Below, in pieces: positions 1 through 8,630 of a stretch of DNA of 64,000 nucleotides. The position numbers and the translations under genes are program-made. Source of the DNA: DOZZ01 sp963792655 (GTDB taxonomy: Bacteria; Acidobacteriota; Terriglobia; Bryobacterales; Bryobacteraceae); the NCBI GenBank assembly GCA_963792655.1, contig CAWBWU010000001.1:558001-622000 (forward strand), written 5' to 3'. The notes below the pieces were generated by a model, which ran no database searches, had not been told where the DNA came from, and saw only the letters and a list, made by a program, of their open reading frames with translations. Position 1 is the stretch's first letter; every line of letters starts with the position of its first letter.

Positions 1-617
1 GCCGTGTGGAGGTCATACCGGCCGGCTCAAAGATCTGTTTTGCGATGAAGTCGTTCCATGGCACTCCCGCGGCCTTGCTGATGATCTCGGCCAACACAAA
101 ATATCCGACGTTGGAGTAAAGCCATCTCTCGCCCGGCTTGAATTGGAGAGGCATGGCATAGGCTGCTTCAATCACAGCGGATGGGGCTTGTTCTGTGTAG
201 GGATGGTAGTCGATTGGATCACGCGCGATTCCCGAGGTGTGCGTAAGTAGATGCCGAACAGTGATGTTCTGCCACGCTGACGGCGCGCCGCTCAAAAAGT
301 GAGCCACGGTGTCGTTCAGACTCAACTTGCCTTGGCGGGCCAACAGCATCACAGCCGTGGCAATCATCGGCTTGCTCAGCGAAGCAACTTTGTAAACAGT
401 CTCTGGAGTTGCGGGTGTCGCCGTTTCAACGTTCGACTGACCGTATCCAGCAGACTTGACTAACCGCCCATTCCTGACTACGGCAAGGGACAAGCCTGGA
501 ATGTGAGACTTCGTCATTTCCGCCTTGACGTAGTCGTCCGTAACATCCGGCCACAGGGGGCGTGATGGCGCAGGACACTATGAAGAGTAAGGGTAGAGTG
601 CGCGGCATCGGTCGCAT
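1..617 (-). CDS. Beta-lactamase-fold serine hydrolase, 3' truncated by window edge, frameshifted
   Basis: This is the N-terminal third of a class C beta-lactamase/esterase-family (PF00144) secreted hydrolase. The translation shows a hydrophobic signal segment after the start at 608 or 617, then the catalytic SxxK motif (SLSK, about nt 370-385), a HLLTHTSGI block and the YSN motif in a WLYSNVGY context. The signal peptide and the mature domain lie in different frames. The switch falls at a run of five G at 556-560, and the mature frame has no start of its own (an in-frame stop lies just upstream of the run). A one-base indel is therefore likely. The gene continues past base 1. Family members hydrolyse peptides, esters or beta-lactams, and the substrate here cannot be told. 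Confidence 0.8.
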
Positions 618-760
618 AGAAAGATTTCTCAGCGCGTTCGGCTTCGAGGGATGGATACTGCCGGGCCAGCAAAAGGTTACTGTTTGGCCTCCGCGGTCAT
701 CATCCTGGTGGTCCCGAAGCGGACGTTCGCGACCAGATTGCGAGACGTCGAATTTGGGCC

Positions 761-1171
761 CTAGCGCGCCACAATAAGTGCGGCCACCAGCGGTACGAGC
801 AATAACAGTGTGAAAAGCGCAGGCACCGGAAAAATAAACCGCCAGGCGATAATCCCACTGGCGAGTTGAGCCAGGACGAAAACCCAGATCATCGGACGCA
901 CGCTCGGCGCATCCGTGCGGGCAAGAGTCGCCATCTGCCAAAGCAGTATTGATTGCAGGAGCATCGCTACGGTTATCGACCAGCCAAAGCCCATGAAGAA
1001 GTCCAGATAAGACCGGTTTGCACCCATCGCATCAAAACGGACATCCGTCATAGCCTTCAATACGGCATTCTCGCCCATGGGCGACCATTTCTTGAACCCA
1101 CCCATGGTGTGCCCAGCGGTGAAGAGCAACGAAATAATCGCTGCGATACGAAGAAGTACTGTTGTATTCAT
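761..1171 (-). CDS. Small four-helix membrane protein (LIC_13387-like)
   Basis: A 136-residue protein with four hydrophobic segments (about residues 5-23, 55-80, 92-110 and 115-135), consistent with a small integral membrane protein. The N-terminal GHTMGG region and the overall spacing resemble the uncharacterised LIC_13387-type family, but this is from memory of the pattern and is not secure. No catalytic motif is seen. It is transcribed in the same direction as the downstream hydrolase at 1-617, with about 140 bases between them. Function unknown. Confidence 0.75.
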   Translation of the reverse strand: MNTTVLLRIAAIISLLFTAGHTMGGFKKWSPMGENAVLKAMTDVRFDAMGANRSYLDFFMGFGWSITVAMLLQSILLWQMATLARTDAPSVRPMIWVFVLAQLASGIIAWRFIFPVPALFTLLLLVPLVAALIVAR

Positions 1172-1247
1172 CTTGATTTTGCATTATTGTAACCGCCGCT
1201 CTCCGGTCGACGGGATATGAAATCCCTCGCCCGCGTACACTGGCCTC

Positions 1248-1763
1248 ATGCGCACCGCCGTTCTTTTTTTTCTATTCGCCTCGTCCCTTGCCGCCGAATC
1301 CGTTGCCGGCCTGCATTGGACCGCTCCTGCTGGTTGGGCCAATCAGGGTAGCCGTCCCATGCGCGCGGCTACTTATATGGTTCAACCCACAGCGCCCGAC
1401 AAAGAGAAGAGCGAGTGCGCGGTTTACTTTTTCGGTGCGGGGCAGGGCGGCACGGTTGATGCGAATCTGAATCGCTGGAAGGGCCAGTTTCAATCGTCGA
1501 TGGAGCATCCCGCGGCGGCTGTCGTTCGCCATCGCACCGTGCATGGGTTAACGGTGACCACGATCGATACTTCAGGACAATACTCCGGTATGGGTGGCCC
1601 GAACGGCGCACCGTCGTCGCCGATGGCGAACTACCGGCTGCTCGGCGCAATCATCGAAGGGCCTTCGGGCAACGTGTTCATCAAGTTCACAGGTCCGGCG
1701 AAGACGATGGCAGCAAACGCCGGCAAGTTCGAAACACTGCTCAATTCGTTCGCGAAAGATTAG
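1248..1763 (+). CDS. Secreted protein of unknown function
   Basis: A 171-residue protein that starts with a short signal peptide (cleavage likely after SLAAES, about residue 16) followed by a soluble region containing GLHWTAPAGW, then a glycine/proline/serine-rich stretch around residues 110-130 and a final helix ending in LLNSFAKD. The predicted location is periplasmic or extracellular. No enzymatic motif is recognised. The stop overlaps the stop of the convergent penicillin acylase by four bases. Confidence 0.75.
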   Translation: MRTAVLFFLFASSLAAESVAGLHWTAPAGWANQGSRPMRAATYMVQPTAPDKEKSECAVYFFGAGQGGTVDANLNRWKGQFQSSMEHPAAAVVRHRTVHGLTVTTIDTSGQYSGMGGPNGAPSSPMANYRLLGAIIEGPSGNVFIKFTGPAKTMAANAGKFETLLNSFAKD

Positions 1764-3934
1764 CTGCCGGGACGGTAGCGCCGCTCCGTGTGCCCTTTCA
1801 GTTGTGCAGGGTAGAAGTACACTTCGCGCAAATCGCCCGTGCTGTAGCGCCGCGCCTGATCGTTGAAGTGCGTCGAGCCCGCGTGGCCACTCTCTCCGCC
1901 GGCCGTTACTGCGAGCGCGTGCACCTGATCGCCGAATTCAACGACCGCGACAAAGCTGTTGCCGCTGGTGCCGTACCATTTCTTCGTGCCCGGATACGGC
2001 TTCGCACCAAACGACGCGAGCGATCCCCACAACGCAGAAGGGAAGCCGACTGGAATGCTGGGAGCGGCATCGTTGAACGGCTCAACCAGCGCGCCCGTCA
2101 GACGTTGAAAGCGATTGATCGCGCCCCACTCGGTTTTCCACGTGCCGAACTCCGTCGTGAGCCGGTCGGACGCAGCGGCCAGCGACTGCAGTAATCGTGC
2201 TGCAGGCGCTTTGGCGATGAAGTTCGCTTCCAGCACATCGCCTTTCGGAGCGCCGGTGCGCACGCTTCGGCGAAGGTCATCGCCCCAGAAGATGGCGAGC
2301 GACGTTGCCGTCGATTGCGCGCTCCAGCGCATGTCCCACGCACGCAGCAGCGCGATCTGATCCGCAAGCTGCGCGCGCAACGGATCCGCCGCGGGCAATC
2401 CATCCCAGGCTTGCAGCAGCGCCGGGATCGTGATGCCGAACCAGGGCAGATAGGTGTCATAAGCCGCAGCCATCAGCGAGCGCAGCGTGAAATCTGTTTT
2501 GTTTTCGAGCACGCGAATGGCGTGCAGCCCGCGCGCCGATTCACCGCGCGTGTCGACATAGGCGGGATAGTCCTGCTGGCGCGGGCTGCTCGGTCCTGCA
2601 GCCGACCATGGCCAGTTATTCGAGTTGTACAGCCAGCCGCTCTTCGGATTCAGCAGATGCGGTGTCTCATCAACGGTAAGCAGGCCGTTCCAATCAGTCG
2701 CCGGGTCGCTACCATCAACTGGTTTCGTCCAGTCGAAACGGTTCTCGCGCTTCGGGATGAAGTTGCCCTGAAAGTAAGCGATGTTGCCGCTTGCGTCGGC
2801 GAAGATCGTGTTGTTCGATGAGTCGGCCTTCAACTCCATCGTCTTCAGAAATTCCTGATAGTTGTTGGCCTTCGTTCGCAGATACGACTGCGCCAGTGCA
2901 TCGATGGGCTTCTGCATCAGCCGGATCGTGACCCACTTGCCGCCCTCTTCGCGAACCACCGGGCCATGGAGAGTTCGGTATACGGTGAACGTCTTCTGCG
3001 CCATGCCGGAACTGGTCTTGTACGCGACAACGATCTGCGCGGTTTGCATTGGCCGCCACTCGGAACCATAGCGATAGAAGTACTGGCCATTGCGGTTCTC
3101 GACTGTTTCCAGGTACTCATCCACCGCATCGACCCCGCTCGACGTGTGCATCCAGCCCGCGTGTTCATTGAATCCCTGATAGATGAAGAACTGCCCCCAG
3201 GTCACCGCGCCATACGCGTTCAATCCTTCGTCGCTCGTCATCTGCAGTTCCGAGCGGAAGAAGAAAGTAGTGTGCGGATTGATCAGAAGCAGTGCATGAT
3301 GCGCGGCAGTGTTCGACGGCGCAATGGCCATCCCATTTGAGCCAGCCGGCTCCTCAATGACGTCGCGCTTCTTCGCACTGATGTGCGCCTTGCCGTAGAA
3401 AGCGCCGAGCGGTTCCAGTTCGACACGTTCGATGTCACCGCCGATACTGCCCTCGGTAAAGCTGAGAGCCATCCACGGTTCGAAGTGCTGGATGACGCGC
3501 GGCTTCACCTCGGGATGTTTGTAGAGGTAATAGTTGAGGCCGTCGGCGAACGCATTCATCAACGTCTGGAGCCATGCGGGGCTTTGCGCGTACTGTCGCT
3601 TCAACTCCGCGGGATCGATAAACAACTTCATGCGCAAATCCTGATATACCTGCGCTTCGCCTTCGGCCTGCGCGAGAAGCCCCATCGCGTTCAGGTAGTT
3701 CGTTTCCAGGCGATTGAAATCATCTTCGGCCTGGCGTATAGAGCATGCCAAAGACAGCATCGGCATCGGTTTTGCCATGCACATGCGCGATGCCCCAGTC
3801 GTCACGAACGATTGTGATCTGACGAGCCTCGCGCTCCCAGCGGGCAATCTCCGCGTAGTGTCCGCAGCTTTGATGAGAAATGCTGAGGTCAGGAGAAAGA
3901 GAACAAGATTCCGGGCGCAGCGCATCGGGTGCAT
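1760..3934 (-). CDS. Penicillin acylase family protein (Ntn hydrolase), two compensating frameshifts near N-terminus
   Basis: A 724-residue reading frame of the penicillin amidase/acyl-homoserine-lactone acylase family (PF01804). These periplasmic N-terminal-nucleophile amidases are made as a precursor that cleaves itself into alpha and beta chains. The beta-chain start is visible as GSNGMAIAPS, where the Ser after Gly is the expected nucleophile, followed by INPHTTFFF and GFNEHAGWMHTSS blocks. A signal peptide lies at residues 1-23. Between about 3731 and 3870 the conserved alpha-chain sequence (WEREARQITIVRDDWGIAHVHGKTD) sits in another frame and then returns, so there is one indel at each end. 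Substrate may be a beta-lactam, an acyl-homoserine lactone or another N-acyl amide. Confidence 0.88.
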   Translation of the reverse strand: MHPMRCARNLVLFLLTSAFLIKAADTTRRLPAGSARLVRSQSFVTTGASRMCMAKPMPMLSLACSIRQAEDDFNRLETNYLNAMGLLAQAEGEAQVYQDLRMKLFIDPAELKRQYAQSPAWLQTLMNAFADGLNYYLYKHPEVKPRVIQHFEPWMALSFTEGSIGGDIERVELEPLGAFYGKAHISAKKRDVIEEPAGSNGMAIAPSNTAAHHALLLINPHTTFFFRSELQMTSDEGLNAYGAVTWGQFFIYQGFNEHAGWMHTSSGVDAVDEYLETVENRNGQYFYRYGSEWRPMQTAQIVVAYKTSSGMAQKTFTVYRTLHGPVVREEGGKWVTIRLMQKPIDALAQSYLRTKANNYQEFLKTMELKADSSNNTIFADASGNIAYFQGNFIPKRENRFDWTKPVDGSDPATDWNGLLTVDETPHLLNPKSGWLYNSNNWPWSAAGPSSPRQQDYPAYVDTRGESARGLHAIRVLENKTDFTLRSLMAAAYDTYLPWFGITIPALLQAWDGLPAADPLRAQLADQIALLRAWDMRWSAQSTATSLAIFWGDDLRRSVRTGAPKGDVLEANFIAKAPAARLLQSLAAASDRLTTEFGTWKTEWGAINRFQRLTGALVEPFNDAAPSIPVGFPSALWGSLASFGAKPYPGTKKWYGTSGNSFVAVVEFGDQVHALAVTAGGESGHAGSTHFNDQARRYSTGDLREVYFYPAQLKGHTERRYRPGS

Positions 3935-3946
3935 ACCGATTTTGGC

Positions 3947-4060
3947 CTAGATAGCCGGCGCTGTGGTTGATGCAATTGAAAATTTGCGAACTGCCGCAGC
4001 GTGCTTCTCGTCACGCCGCAACAAGTCGACTAAGCGGTTCATGCCGAGCGCGACTTTCAC
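3947..4060 (-). pseudogene. Truncated PIN-domain (VapC/FitB-like) toxin remnant
   Basis: A 37-codon frame starting with GTG at 4060, which overlaps the intended TGA of the antitoxin (4057-4059), the usual coupled arrangement of vapBC pairs. The translation VALGMNRLVDLLRRDEKHAA matches the first strand and helix of PIN toxins, where the family normally has VALDTN with a catalytic Asp; here that Asp is Gly. The frame stops after about 37 residues instead of roughly 130, and the penicillin acylase gene begins 12 bases later, so the rest of the toxin, including its other acidic residues, is gone. Almost certainly inactive. Confidence 0.7.
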
Positions 4061-4315
4061 TTCCACTTTTCGTGGTCGATCCGCCGCCCTGACGGCCAGC
4101 ACCCGATCGAACTCTTTATCTGCGGCCCATTTCCCCACAAGATCCGAAAAGTCTTCATTCTTTGCGGCGCCAATGGCTGCTTCGCTTAACTCATCGACGA
4201 TAACCTGATTCAAACTCACGTTTCGCTTCGCAGCCTTACGGCGGAGCGCAGCGTCGACGTCGCTCGGAATGCCCCGTACCGTATATTGCACCAAAGCAGA
4301 AGGCTGCTTCTTCAT
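4057..4315 (-). CDS. Ribbon-helix-helix/FitA-like antitoxin, one-base frameshift near the end
   Basis: About 85 residues. The N-terminal part (VQYTVRGIPSDVDAALRRKAA, then KRNVSLNQVIVDELSEA) is a typical ribbon-helix-helix DNA-binding domain of VapB/FitA antitoxins. After residue about 76 the frame runs on into the toxin remnant, but the adjacent frame reads RRIDHEKWK followed by TGA, a standard ending for these antitoxins. A single extra base near 4083-4090 explains this. Antitoxins of this type bind their toxin and repress their own promoter; here the partner is a remnant, so this may be an orphan regulator. Confidence 0.7.
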
Positions 4316-4349
4316 GCCTGCACGATAGCAAAAAGTGTAGGCGGCGCTT

Positions 4350-5942
4350 TTATCTCGCTGCTTTCACCAGCATCACGGCCGCGCCACTTGCCATTGAGTC
4401 GTAGTAGCCAGTGAAGCGCTTCGGCTCCGCTGCGTTGTAAGGCTTCAGGTTGTTTGCCCAGCGAAAGCCGATGGGTTCGTACCAGAGTTCTGCCTCCACG
4501 TGGAAAGGGCCTTGCGCATTGCCTGCTGAAACCGAGTAGCGCACGCGATGGCCGGCATCGGTGAACGCCGGATCCGTCGCAGCGCCGCCATGCACTGCGA
4601 TGTCAGCGTCTGCCGTGGCTTTGTCGAAACCTTTCGGCAACAGGCGATTGTCTTTGAGATAACCAACAGCCGACAGTAAGCCGGTCGTCACATTGCCGTT
4701 GCGATCTTTCAGGATCGGTTCGTAGATCTGCACCTGATCCGCGCTGCGAATCTCGGTGTAATGGGGTTCAAACTTCTTCGGGTCGATGTCGTTGTCGTTG
4801 CCTTCAATGGAACCGTCGGCATGCAGCGCGCCAGACTCAAAGATGATGTGGCTCGCATTGTCGCGTACCGTCACATGCAGCCATACGCGCCGCGACGGAT
4901 ATGCTGTCGGCAGTTTGTGGCCGCCCAGATTCTCGACGCTCACTTCGGCTTCTACGCGGCCATCGCGCAAGACAACATCGCTGACCGAGATCTTCGCTGC
5001 CTGCGTTTGCAGATAGTTCACCGTACGGTTGGAGGCGGTGGTCAGTTCCTGTGGCTGCGCGACCACGTCCAGATCTTCACGATAGCGATTCAGCAAGCGC
5101 TGCATGAAAAAATTTGCAGCGACAAAAACATGCTGCGCCAGACCTTCACGCGGAACGCCCAACACACGCGTGATGCGCACCGGCTCCTGCACCGCTGGCA
5201 TGTGGCAATGCTGGCAGCTTTGCTTTTCGCGGAAGTCACTGTGCAGCCATTCCGGATACGGCATCTGCTCTGGAAGCACCCCGGCCTCACCGCCACCGGG
5301 GCCGAGCGCTTTCGTGTACAGCGTATGGCACGTCGCGCAAAGTTCGGACTGTTGAATGTGCTTGCGGTCATTCGGTTGAAAGCCGCCGGTTGACGTCTGC
5401 ATGATCCGCGTCTGACCCTTCTCGATATCGAAAGGCCCATACTCCGGACGCGCCGTCTTGCTGTCCGGTTTGTCGATAACGAAACCACCGTTAAAGCTCT
5501 CGCGCGTGCCGAGCTTCTCTTTGCTGATCTGGTGGCACACTGAACACGACACTCCGTCGGCGGCTTGCTTGTCGCCATCCGAATCGAGCGGCAAGTGACT
5601 AAAGATCTCGCCCTTCTGCCCTTTCTGCTTTGCTTCGAAACGCACCATCGGCATGTGACAGATGGAGCACTCGTCCTCAACTGTCGCCTGCGATTCAGGA
5701 TGGTCGATCGACTCGCGCCGCACACTTGCCTGCCAATAGGGATCGCGCGACGAGTTGGCCATGATGCTCGCGCGCCAGTCGTAGCCTATTGAGACATCCT
5801 GACCCGAGGGAGTGATCAGGCCCACGTGACACGCAATGCACCGGTCCGATGTTTGGAACGTGTGATCCTTATCTGCGCGTGCTCCGCTGCCGGCGGCGAA
5901 TAGCGGAACGCACGTCAGTAACAATGTCAGGCAGCGCTTCAT
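4350..5942 (-). CDS. Secreted pentaheme c-type cytochrome
   Basis: A 530-residue exported protein with signal peptide (residues 1-23) and five CXXCH haem-binding motifs at about residues 35, 92, 133, 202 and 243, all in the N-terminal half. The C-terminal half (about 300-530) has no haems and looks beta-rich. It resembles the cytochrome c554/multihaem family proteins of Acidobacteria that carry electrons in the periplasm or at the cell surface. Its start overlaps the stop of the upstream cytochrome-barrel gene by four bases (ATGA), so the two are translationally coupled and probably work together in one electron-transfer unit. Donor and acceptor are unknown. Confidence 0.85.
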   Translation of the reverse strand: MKRCLTLLLTCVPLFAAGSGARADKDHTFQTSDRCIACHVGLITPSGQDVSIGYDWRASIMANSSRDPYWQASVRRESIDHPESQATVEDECSICHMPMVRFEAKQKGQKGEIFSHLPLDSDGDKQAADGVSCSVCHQISKEKLGTRESFNGGFVIDKPDSKTARPEYGPFDIEKGQTRIMQTSTGGFQPNDRKHIQQSELCATCHTLYTKALGPGGGEAGVLPEQMPYPEWLHSDFREKQSCQHCHMPAVQEPVRITRVLGVPREGLAQHVFVAANFFMQRLLNRYREDLDVVAQPQELTTASNRTVNYLQTQAAKISVSDVVLRDGRVEAEVSVENLGGHKLPTAYPSRRVWLHVTVRDNASHIIFESGALHADGSIEGNDNDIDPKKFEPHYTEIRSADQVQIYEPILKDRNGNVTTGLLSAVGYLKDNRLLPKGFDKATADADIAVHGGAATDPAFTDAGHRVRYSVSAGNAQGPFHVEAELWYEPIGFRWANNLKPYNAAEPKRFTGYYDSMASGAAVMLVKAAR

Positions 5943-7069
5943 CGCCAGCCCTCAAACAATCCACCGTCCGCGCGGTCCCAAAGGAAATAGAGCATCAACT
6001 TGATTGGCCGTCCGGCAGTGTTCGTAACTGGGATGCTCACGCCGAGATCGCCGCGAATGTGCTGGCGCCGGCTGATGGTCACTTGCATCTGCGGCACCAC
6101 GTCCCAATCAGTTGTTGCTGCGTTGACCAGATCGCGCGACGCCACACCTTCAATGATGGGCGAGTACAGGCGGCCCAGGCCGTGATTGTCGGTGAATGAT
6201 TTTCCGAGCGCGGTCCTTAGAAAAACACTCTGCGGCGCCTTATCGGTATTGACCGGCAAGTCTGCGCCGCCCTGGACTTGCAGGAAACTATGCGCCGGAA
6301 GCATTTGCCCGAAGCTCAGGAAGGTTCCAAAGGTGGTTGTGCCGGACCCGAAACCGCGCGCGCGATTGCCGGTAGGAAGCACGATCTCTCCCTGCACGCC
6401 AAGAATGGTTCCCGTATTCAGGTTCGCCAGCAACACGCGTTTCCAGCCCACGGCAACATCGCCGACACCGCCCACCCAGCCCGTGCCGCCGTCCGGCGTC
6501 GAATGCATAAAGCTGAACGGGATCGCGACTTCCAACTGGTTGCGTTTGCCGTAGCGCTTCTCGAACCCGAACTCGTTGGCGATACCCGGCTCGCCGCGAA
6601 CGTTGATGCCGGTCGTGATCACCGATTCATCTTCGGGGAAGGCTTTTTCAGTGTTGAGCGCACGCGGGAAATTCATCTCGCCGCGCGGCCAGCCCTTTTC
6701 TTTGCAGAAGCCCCGCAACACCTGCACCAGCTTGTCCATCTGTTCGGATGTAAGCGCATCGCGGAAAGACGGCATGATCTGAACGAAGCCGCGCTCGGGT
6801 CCGCCATCGCGAATCACTGCCTTGTAGTCGCGGTTGTACTCGGGCGTGGTCTGGTCGCACTTGGTGAAGTCGGGCATGGTCTTGGGCGGTTCAAAGCCCG
6901 TGACCAACTTTGGCTGGCCTTCGCCGTGTTCACCGTGGCAGCCGACGCATGCCTCGCGATAGATATCTTCGCCCGTGTCGAGGCGTAGTTGCCCGTTGCC
7001 GCTGTTCTGAGCCGCCATCAAAACTGGCGCAAAAAGTGTGATCGCAAGCGTCCAGAGTGTTGGCCTCAT
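5939..7069 (-). CDS. Monohaem cytochrome c domain joined to an outer-membrane beta-barrel-like domain
   Basis: A 376-residue protein with a signal peptide (1-19), a class I cytochrome c domain (about 28-125; CVGCH at 41-45 and a Met in the MPSF context as probable sixth ligand), then about 230 residues of alternating hydrophobic/polar strands containing repeated GxxG turns. The C-terminal part resembles the MetA/phenol-degradation-pathway type of outer-membrane barrel protein (PF13557). Such a joined protein could place a haem at the periplasmic mouth of a barrel. It is first in a two-gene operon with the pentaheme cytochrome. The barrel assignment is by pattern and is less certain than the cytochrome domain. 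Confidence 0.78.
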   Translation of the reverse strand: MRPTLWTLAITLFAPVLMAAQNSGNGQLRLDTGEDIYREACVGCHGEHGEGQPKLVTGFEPPKTMPDFTKCDQTTPEYNRDYKAVIRDGGPERGFVQIMPSFRDALTSEQMDKLVQVLRGFCKEKGWPRGEMNFPRALNTEKAFPEDESVITTGINVRGEPGIANEFGFEKRYGKRNQLEVAIPFSFMHSTPDGGTGWVGGVGDVAVGWKRVLLANLNTGTILGVQGEIVLPTGNRARGFGSGTTTFGTFLSFGQMLPAHSFLQVQGGADLPVNTDKAPQSVFLRTALGKSFTDNHGLGRLYSPIIEGVASRDLVNAATTDWDVVPQMQVTISRRQHIRGDLGVSIPVTNTAGRPIKLMLYFLWDRADGGLFEGWR

Positions 7070-7131
7070 CCGCAGTTTTCAGACTAACAGAGCGACCGTT
7101 TCGGCCCGCAATACGCGAGCTGCCGCTTCCA

Positions 7132-7746
7132 TCACTTCGCGACGATGCTGTTGAATCCGGCGTGCTTCAACTCGTCCTTGCTGATATGCAGCGCCCCGAT
7201 ATCGGGGTATGGACCCACCAGCACGCGCAGCAGGTTTTCCTTCGAACTCTCGCCCGTAAGAGCAGGGAACCCGCGTTCGCGCAGCACCTTGACCATGTTC
7301 TCCGCATCTGGTCGATGCACCGCGGCCACCTGCAAGTAGAACTGGCCTTCCGGGATGGCCTTCAGCGTGGCTCCCGCCGCGTGATGTTCGACGGGCGCGG
7401 TCTTCGTTGCCTCCGGTTCTCTCGTCGGCGTGACAGTCTCCGCGGTGTTCGTAGGGGCGGGTGCTTGTGCGGCGTGTGTCGATTCCGGCACGGGGCTCGG
7501 CGTAACTGGTTCGCTTACCGCAGTCCGTTCCGCCGGACGATCGACAGGCGTGTTGTCGTTGCGCGGCGCCGGAGCTGGAGTGGCGGCAGCACCGAGTGAA
7601 CTGGCGTTCGCCGTGTTGCGGCCGATGATGTATCCCAGGCTGAAGAACACTCCCAGCAGTGCCACGACGACAAAGAAGATTCCCAGTAGCTGCTTATTGC
7701 CGAGCACCAACTCCTGCTCGCCTTCACTCGTTTTATTCATGTTCAT
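7132..7746 (-). CDS. Single-pass SPOR-domain protein
   Basis: About 205 residues from the ATG at 7746 (7740 and 7764 are also possible; the 7740 ATG overlaps the upstream TAA). It has one transmembrane helix near residues 20-42, a long proline/threonine/alanine-rich linker, and a C-terminal SPOR domain (about the last 75 residues, starting at QFYLQVAAV and including LLRVLVGPYPD). SPOR domains bind peptidoglycan stripped of stem peptides, often at the division septum, so the protein probably spans the inner membrane with its tail in the periplasm. It is coupled to the upstream NfeD-like gene. Confidence 0.85.
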   Translation of the reverse strand: MNMNKTSEGEQELVLGNKQLLGIFFVVVALLGVFFSLGYIIGRNTANASSLGAAATPAPAPRNDNTPVDRPAERTAVSEPVTPSPVPESTHAAQAPAPTNTAETVTPTREPEATKTAPVEHHAAGATLKAIPEGQFYLQVAAVHRPDAENMVKVLRERGFPALTGESSKENLLRVLVGPYPDIGALHISKDELKHAGFNSIVAK

Positions 7747-8254
7747 GCTTGCCATCGTCCGCACTCCTCACCGCGTTTTTTCTATTGTCAGGCGAATTGG
7801 GCGGCGCGTCGACAACGATCTTAATCACGTTGCGCTTTACGGTGCGAGATTGGTGTGCTGTTACCAGGGAGAACGTCAATAACGCGCCTTGTGGAAGCGC
7901 GAGTAGCAATGACGTCATTGCGGAGATGCCGTAGCTTCGGATGGCTCCGGCCCACAGCATGGCGCCGACCGCGCCCGGGATCATGCGCCAGCGCCACTGC
8001 CATTGCGCGATGAACGCGAGCAATGCCGCGCTTGCGAGAAGCGCGCTTGTGACGGGCACAGGCTTTGTTGCAAGCACCGCGAGAGCAATCAAGCAGAGAG
8101 CCAGTCCGGCAGCGCCGAGTGCATAGGTTCCGGGCCGCATGAACTCACAGTTGATCGTGATTGCGCCGACTACTAAGAGGACAACGGCAAGCTCCGGGCT
8201 TACAGAAAGCGCGGCGCTTTGCAACCCGAAATACATCGCTTGCGATCTTAACAA
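7733..8254 (-). CDS. NfeD-like membrane protein
   Basis: A 173-residue protein with five or so hydrophobic helices in the first 135 residues and a charged tail. The segment VLLVVGAITINCEFMRPG followed by a glycine/leucine helix is like the membrane part of NfeD/YuaF proteins (typically ...EL..PG..). The soluble OB-fold of full NfeD is absent or replaced by the short tail. The start may be 8254 or 8236. Stop overlaps the start of the SPOR gene. NfeD proteins act with stomatins in membrane organisation; no stomatin gene lies nearby, so the role is unclear. Confidence 0.65.
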   Translation of the reverse strand: MLRSQAMYFGLQSAALSVSPELAVVLLVVGAITINCEFMRPGTYALGAAGLALCLIALAVLATKPVPVTSALLASAALLAFIAQWQWRWRMIPGAVGAMLWAGAIRSYGISAMTSLLLALPQGALLTFSLVTAHQSRTVKRNVIKIVVDAPPNSPDNRKNAVRSADDGKHEHE

Positions 8255-8357
8255 ACGCGCTCAGTTTATCGGCCTGATCCAAACGTTTTGTGTTTATTTG
8301 AACAGTGCTTACGGTAAAATCAAAGAGTTCCGCAATCATCTACGAAGGAGTTTGATT

Positions 8358-8630
8358 TTGGCAAAAAAAGCTTTGGCGAATTCTGCGTCAGTCAACGGTG
8401 GCAGCTTGCCGACGAACGCAAAACGAGCCACCCGTGCACGCAAGGCGCCGGTAGAGACTGTTGCGCAGACCGAAGTACCGGTCGCGGCGGTCATGACAGA
8501 CGAGGTGGATGCCCACGCGGCAATCGCCGAGTTGGCCTATGGCTATTGGGAAGCACGCGGTCGTCAGGGCGGATCGCAGGCGGAAGACTGGTTTCGCGCT
8601 GAACGCGCGTTCTACGCTAGCCGTCTTTAG
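8358..8630 (+). CDS. DUF2934 family protein, TTG start
   Basis: A 90-residue protein read from TTG at 8358, chosen because AAGGAG at 8345-8350 lies seven bases upstream and no ATG fits. The N-terminal half is basic and alanine-rich (KKALANSA, KRATRARKAP), and the C-terminal half (AIAELAYGYWEARGRQGGS..DWFRAE) is the DUF2934 signature common in Acidobacteria and Proteobacteria. Function unknown; the basic tail could bind nucleic acid, which is inference only. It converges with lexA, sharing the last four bases. Confidence 0.85.
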   Translation: MAKKALANSASVNGGSLPTNAKRATRARKAPVETVAQTEVPVAAVMTDEVDAHAAIAELAYGYWEARGRQGGSQAEDWFRAERAFYASRL

